Source: Pseudorhizobium endolithicum (GTDB lineage: Bacteria > Pseudomonadota > Alphaproteobacteria > Rhizobiales > Rhizobiaceae). From it: 64,000 bases of DNA. A model generated the notes under the pieces. It saw only the letters and a program-made list of their open reading frames with translations. It had not been told where the DNA came from and made no database searches. A program made the translations under genes and the position numbers. The DNA is taken from NCBI RefSeq assembly GCF_902153245.2, contig NZ_CABFWF030000014.1, positions 124,001-188,000 on the forward strand, in the 5' to 3' direction. Positions 61,956 through 64,000 of this stretch are shown piece by piece; the first letter of the stretch is position 1; the number at the start of each line of letters is the position of its first letter.

Positions 61956-63689
61956 ATGAAGAGAATGTCGGTCACCGGGCGACTGCTGCTGTTGACGCTT
62001 CTGGCGCTCATGCCGGCGATGCTCGTGCTGACATATAACCTTCTGTCGGCACGCCAGGCAGCCTATCGGGAGATCCACACCAATGCGCTCACGGCGGGCC
62101 GCCTGGCTTCGCTGGAAATGGGCCGCATCGTGTCCTCCATCCGCAGCACGCTCGATGTTCTCTCGACCGTCCCGATCTTGCAGACGGGACCCGGGCAGCC
62201 GTGCAGCGACTATCTGCGCGTGGTCGATGACAAACTTGAGGTGGTTGAAAACATCGCAGTCCTGGATCCCTCAGGCCGGTTGCTGTGTACATCCCAGGCA
62301 AACGACCATACCGACTTCTCTGACCGGGACTATTTTCGGGAAGCAGTAGAGAAGGGAGAGTTCATCCTCGGAACCTACATCATCGATCGGATGACGAAGC
62401 AGCCCGCACTGCCGCTGGCACTGCCCGTCGTCGAGAACGGCAACCTTGCCCGCGTGGTCGTTGCCTATCTCGACCTCGATTGGCTGGGAGCCAGGGTGCG
62501 CGAGCGGGAATACTTCGGGGGCAACGCGCTGACCATTGCCGACCGCAACGGCGTTATCATCGCCCGGGAACCCTTCCCCGAGCGGTTCGTCGGAACAAAA
62601 ATTCCGGAAGACTACCAGCACCTGGTGCAAGCAAACGTCCCCGGAACGATGGAAGTGACGAGCCAGGATGGGACGCGACGGGTGATCGCATACTATCCGT
62701 CTCAAGACACCTTCTACGTGAGCGCGGGTGTTTCCGTAGAAGGGGGTCTTCAGCAGGTCAGCAAAGTGACTCGCTTCGGCCTCGCGGTGATCGCGCTGGC
62801 CATCGTCGGACCGTTCCTCGTAGTATGGTGGGCCGGCCACGCTCTCATTCGTCGTCCGGCTCGCCACCTGGTGCGGTCCGTGAATGCATGGCGCCGAGGC
62901 GACGAGACCGCCCGCACCGGCATGACGGGGAACGGTACGTTCGAAACGATCGGTGCGGCCATTGATGCCTTCATGGACGAACTGGCGCTAAGGCGTGAGC
63001 AGCAACAAAGAGACGACAGGATGCGCCAGTTGCTGATCCGCGAACTGGACCATCGCATCAAGAACATCCTGAGCATGGTTCAGGCGGTGGCGCGCCAGAC
63101 CTTCCGGTCCTCCCAATCCATGGAGGAAGCCTCCGACGCTTTCTTCCGACGCCTTCATGCCATGGCAGGCGCGCACCAACTGCTGACGAAGAACTGGCAG
63201 AGCGCATCGCTGAAGGCAACAGTCGAGACCGCTATCGCTCCGTTCGAGGATCCGGCCCATCCGCGTTTCTCGATTGCCGGAAGTGACCTGGAGGTCGCCT
63301 CGTCGGTTGCCCTCTCCCTTTCCATGGCACTGCACGAACTATGCACCAACGCGGCAAAGTACGGAGCACTCTCGACGGAGAGAGGGCGGATCAACATCCG
63401 GTGGTGCTTTGGCGACAGAAGCGAGCCCTTTACCTTCACCTGGCAGGAGAGGCAGGGGCCGCTTGTTCGCCCCCCCGAACGGGAAGGCTTCGGGACCTTG
63501 ATGATCGAACGGGTCCTTTCCCAGCAGTTACAGGCGGACGTTAAGCTCGAATACCTGCCGGAAGGGCTGCTTTTTCAGATGGCGGCTTCGATGACCCGGC
63601 TACTGTCAACCTCCGAGGATGATAGCGATCAGAACCTGACGCAGGCATCGCCAGGGGAGGCCGAGCCCGCCAGCAACGGGATGTCCTGA
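61956..63689 (+). CDS. Membrane sensor histidine kinase, HWE/HisKA_2 type
   Basis: 577 residues. Helix at about 8-30, a periplasmic dCache-like sensor (about 35-265; IAVLDPSGRLLC, DFSDRDYFREAVEKGEF), helix at about 272-295, a HAMP-like segment, then a kinase core with the phospho-acceptor in RELDHRIKNILSMVQAVARQ and the ATP site starting LHELCTNAAKYGAL and GFGTLMIERVL. The HRxKN form places it in the HWE family common in Rhizobiales. No response regulator gene is adjacent in the window. The signal is unknown. Confidence 0.9.
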   Translation: MKRMSVTGRLLLLTLLALMPAMLVLTYNLLSARQAAYREIHTNALTAGRLASLEMGRIVSSIRSTLDVLSTVPILQTGPGQPCSDYLRVVDDKLEVVENIAVLDPSGRLLCTSQANDHTDFSDRDYFREAVEKGEFILGTYIIDRMTKQPALPLALPVVENGNLARVVVAYLDLDWLGARVREREYFGGNALTIADRNGVIIAREPFPERFVGTKIPEDYQHLVQANVPGTMEVTSQDGTRRVIAYYPSQDTFYVSAGVSVEGGLQQVSKVTRFGLAVIALAIVGPFLVVWWAGHALIRRPARHLVRSVNAWRRGDETARTGMTGNGTFETIGAAIDAFMDELALRREQQQRDDRMRQLLIRELDHRIKNILSMVQAVARQTFRSSQSMEEASDAFFRRLHAMAGAHQLLTKNWQSASLKATVETAIAPFEDPAHPRFSIAGSDLEVASSVALSLSMALHELCTNAAKYGALSTERGRINIRWCFGDRSEPFTFTWQERQGPLVRPPEREGFGTLMIERVLSQQLQADVKLEYLPEGLLFQMAASMTRLLSTSEDDSDQNLTQASPGEAEPASNGMS

Positions 63690-63695
63690 GGCGTC

Positions 63696-64000
63696 CTATC
63701 GGTCGAGGAAGTTCTGCCATTGCCGCTCTCCGACAAGGCAGTCGGCTTCGCTGTAGTCGATACGCTTGTAGTCGGGCGACGGCGAAATCCCGCTGATTTC
63801 CATGACCAGCTTTCGGCGCACGGCGACCGCGAAGTCCTTGATGTCGTGAACCGGCAACACGAATGCACCCGGTCCGCCGATCACGCAATTTCCGTAATAT
63901 TCGTCTAGAGGTACGAAAGCTCCGGACGGCCGGATCATTATGGCAAGGCCGTTGATCACGATGCCCGCCTCCACCGCCCGGTCTCTCGCAGGCACCACCG
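63696..64000 (-). CDS. DUF1194 protein, C-terminal part (partial at window edge)
   Basis: The frame enters from the right edge and ends at a stop at 63696-63698; 100 or so residues are visible. RDRAVEAGIVINGLAIM, LDEYYGNCVIGGPGAFVLPV and FAVAVRRKLVMEISG match the C-terminal part of DUF1194 proteins, which have a von Willebrand factor A-like fold and often a signal peptide. The start lies outside the window. It is convergent with the histidine kinase gene, 6 bases away. Confidence 0.8.
   Translation of the reverse strand, partial: VVPARDRAVEAGIVINGLAIMIRPSGAFVPLDEYYGNCVIGGPGAFVLPVHDIKDFAVAVRRKLVMEISGISPSPDYKRIDYSEADCLVGERQWQNFLDR

Overview
The window is GC-rich, densely coded alphaproteobacterial DNA. 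The gene set points to the order Rhizobiales, most likely family Rhizobiaceae: a eukaryote-type glutamine synthetase II with a divergent DUF2735 gene, a pcaDCHGB operon with PcaQ and a perfect PcaQ box, a napEFDABC operon, and DUF1127, DUF6074 and TIGR02587/TIGR02588 genes. No rRNA, tRNA, CRISPR array, phage or insertion sequence was recognised. The many self-contained catabolic modules would suit a secondary chromosome or megaplasmid, but that is inference.

Layout. 0-2.3 kb: end of a metallopeptidase gene, a CitE-like lyase with DUF1737, a small membrane protein, and a gene-poor stretch holding a remnant of a TRAP permease gene. 2.3-6.9 kb: periplasmic nitrate reductase operon napEFDABC (minus strand), divergent from a CHASE-PAS-GGDEF-EAL protein. 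9.9-10.8 kb: MgtC-like and DUF6074 genes. 11-16.3 kb: De Ley-Doudoroff type galactonate module (SDR dehydrogenase, DgoK, DgoA, GntR regulator, dehydratase, EamA transporter). 16.5-26.7 kb: a second sugar-acid module made of a TRAP importer, XylX, a FadR-type regulator, an FAD oxidase, DenD, a GarR/LtnD-type dehydrogenase and XylD. 26.7-29.6 kb: TetR regulator, homocysteine methyltransferase, DUF1127, IdnO-like SDR. 29.7-40.8 kb: nitrogen assimilation, with glnII, DUF2735, nasT, nasS and then nirB-nirD-nirC-PP2C/kinase-cysG. 40.8-44.8 kb: unknown gene, an ABC protein with a degenerate ATPase domain, and a secreted S10 peptidase. 44.8-60.4 kb: the complete 4-hydroxybenzoate/protocatechuate pathway (pobA, pcaHG, B, C, D, IJ, F) in three separately regulated blocks, interleaved with arginase/ornithine cyclodeaminase/Lrp and a glycerate kinase. 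60.4-64 kb: TIGR02588/TIGR02587 pair, an HWE-type histidine kinase and a DUF1194 gene cut by the window edge.

The most informative regulatory region lies upstream of nirB. A perfect sigma-54 promoter is followed, almost at the predicted transcript start, by two hairpins whose six-base loops have A at position 1 and G at position 4, which is the binding signature of ANTAR antiterminators. A T-run follows before the gene. With nasT and nasS immediately upstream, this reads as nitrogen control (sigma-54) stacked on nitrate control (NasS/NasT antitermination). Other sites seen are a sigma-54 promoter for glnII, a perfect PcaQ box, a 12-bp inverted repeat between pcaR and pcaI, and related FadR-type sites at two promoters of the xylonate-type module.

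Coordinates of starts were adjusted where a ribosome binding site or family length argued for it; each such choice is stated.
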